In this document: positions 63,422 through 64,000 of the stretch, in pieces
Layout of the letters: each line of letters starts with the position of its first letter
How positions within the stretch are numbered: position 1 is the stretch's first letter
Source: Sapria himalayana
Taxonomy: Eukaryota > Streptophyta > Magnoliopsida > Malpighiales > Rafflesiaceae
NCBI GenBank assembly: GCA_029783825.1
Contig: JAREIK010004332.1
Span: 18,706 to 82,705 of the forward strand
Length of the DNA: 64,000 nucleotides
Reading direction: 5' to 3'
The notes under the pieces: model-generated
Databases searched by the model: none
The model's input: the letters and a program-made list of their open reading frames with translations, nothing else
Told to the model about the DNA's origin: nothing
Program-made: the position numbers and the translations under genes

Positions 63422-64000
63422 AGATAGATAATTAGATAGATAGAGAAATGTATAGACAAATAGAAAGATAGATAGATATATAAATCGATATATAAATAGA
63501 CTGATAGATAGACAAAATATAGATAGATAGATAGAGAGATAGCTAGATATATAAATAGACATATAGATAGAAAGAAAGGTAGATAGATAGATAGATAGAA
63601 AATAAAGATATAGACTGATGAATAGATAAAAAAACAAACAAATGAAAAGATAGATAGTCAGAAAGAAAGATAGACATAAAGACAAATAAAAGTTCATATA
63701 GTCAGTTAGTTAGGCAGGTAGATAGTAAGATAGGTAAGCAGATAGATAGAGAAATATGCAGACAGATATACAAATAGAAAAAAAGATAGACATACAGCAA
63801 TTACACAGACAATAAATAGGTAGATATTAAGACAAATAGATAGATAGATAGATAGATAGATGAATGATTGATAGATAGATTGATATATAGATTGATAAAC
63901 ATATTGATATATAGAAAGATAGATTGACAGACAGACAGACAGAAGATAGATAAATAAATAGATATAAAGTGTAGTTAGAAAGATAAATTGACGAATAAAT
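63422..64000. repeat. GATA/GACA array, segment D, runs off the window
   Basis: Array resumes in the same orientation as segments A-C, starting with the AGA target duplication. It contains the landmark GTCAGTTAGTTAGGCAGGTA at 63701, the same island type as in segment C. The window ends inside the array. Confidence 0.93.

Overview
The window looks like a repeat-dominated intergenic region of a large plant nuclear genome, probably a flowering plant. The evidence is CACTA (En/Spm, CMC) DNA transposons with plant-type two-gene transposase remnants, a Tourist-like MITE, a GC-rich hAT-type MITE, a plant-type C48 (Ulp1-like) protease remnant, and intron-containing host gene fragments carried inside transposons. 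Base composition is strongly A+T rich outside a few GC islands. I cannot name the species. I see no intact protein-coding gene, rRNA, tRNA or CRISPR. Nearly all long open frames are by-products of short tandem repeats, which stay open in several frames at once.

Layout. Positions 1-4396 are unassigned AT-rich DNA ending in the terminal part of a CACTA element (E0), with a 354-bp Tourist-like MITE at 2246-2599. Positions 4397-14165 are a 9.8-kb purine-rich array of GAA/GAATAA-type units. A 20-bp palindrome separates it from a GATA/GACA (Bkm-like) array. That array is broken into four pieces, all in the same orientation: 14186-15957, 21319-25366, 45013-57517 and 63422 to the window end. The three interruptions are CACTA elements. 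E1 (15958-21318, 5.4 kb) has a perfect 3-bp target duplication TAG. E2 (25367-45012, 19.6 kb) has kilobase-scale terminal inverted repeats. E3 (57518-63421, 5.9 kb) has a perfect 3-bp target duplication AGA. Removing E1-E3 leaves a simple-repeat tract of at least 28.7 kb that runs off the right edge.

Contents of the elements. E1 has no visible transposase. It carries a multi-exon fragment of a host RRM-type RNA-binding protein gene, a C48 protease remnant and a possible antisense exon of a coiled-coil protein, so it is a gene-capturing, non-autonomous element. E2 carries decayed copies of both CACTA genes: a TNP2/TNPD-like transposase (36965-38585) followed by a TNPA-like gene (38828-40675). 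It also holds several secondary tandem repeats: a 9-bp minisatellite, oppositely oriented AT-repeat fields, a CT tract, and a 1.2-kb module present three times that contains GGC/GGT-type trinucleotide arrays. E3 is in the opposite orientation. It keeps the tail of the TNPA-like gene on the minus strand, some unidentified minus-strand exon-like pieces, and a 398-bp GC-rich hAT-type MITE. E0, E2 and E3 share AGCTAGGGA / CGCTAAAT-type subterminal repeats and form one family. E1 has different subterminal repeats (AATGACACT / TGATGCTT) and belongs to another.

The most interesting signal is the locus as a whole. Seven CACTA termini sit directly at simple-repeat borders, and the simple-repeat arrays themselves show a higher-order period of about 1.7-2.1 kb with recurring landmark sequences.
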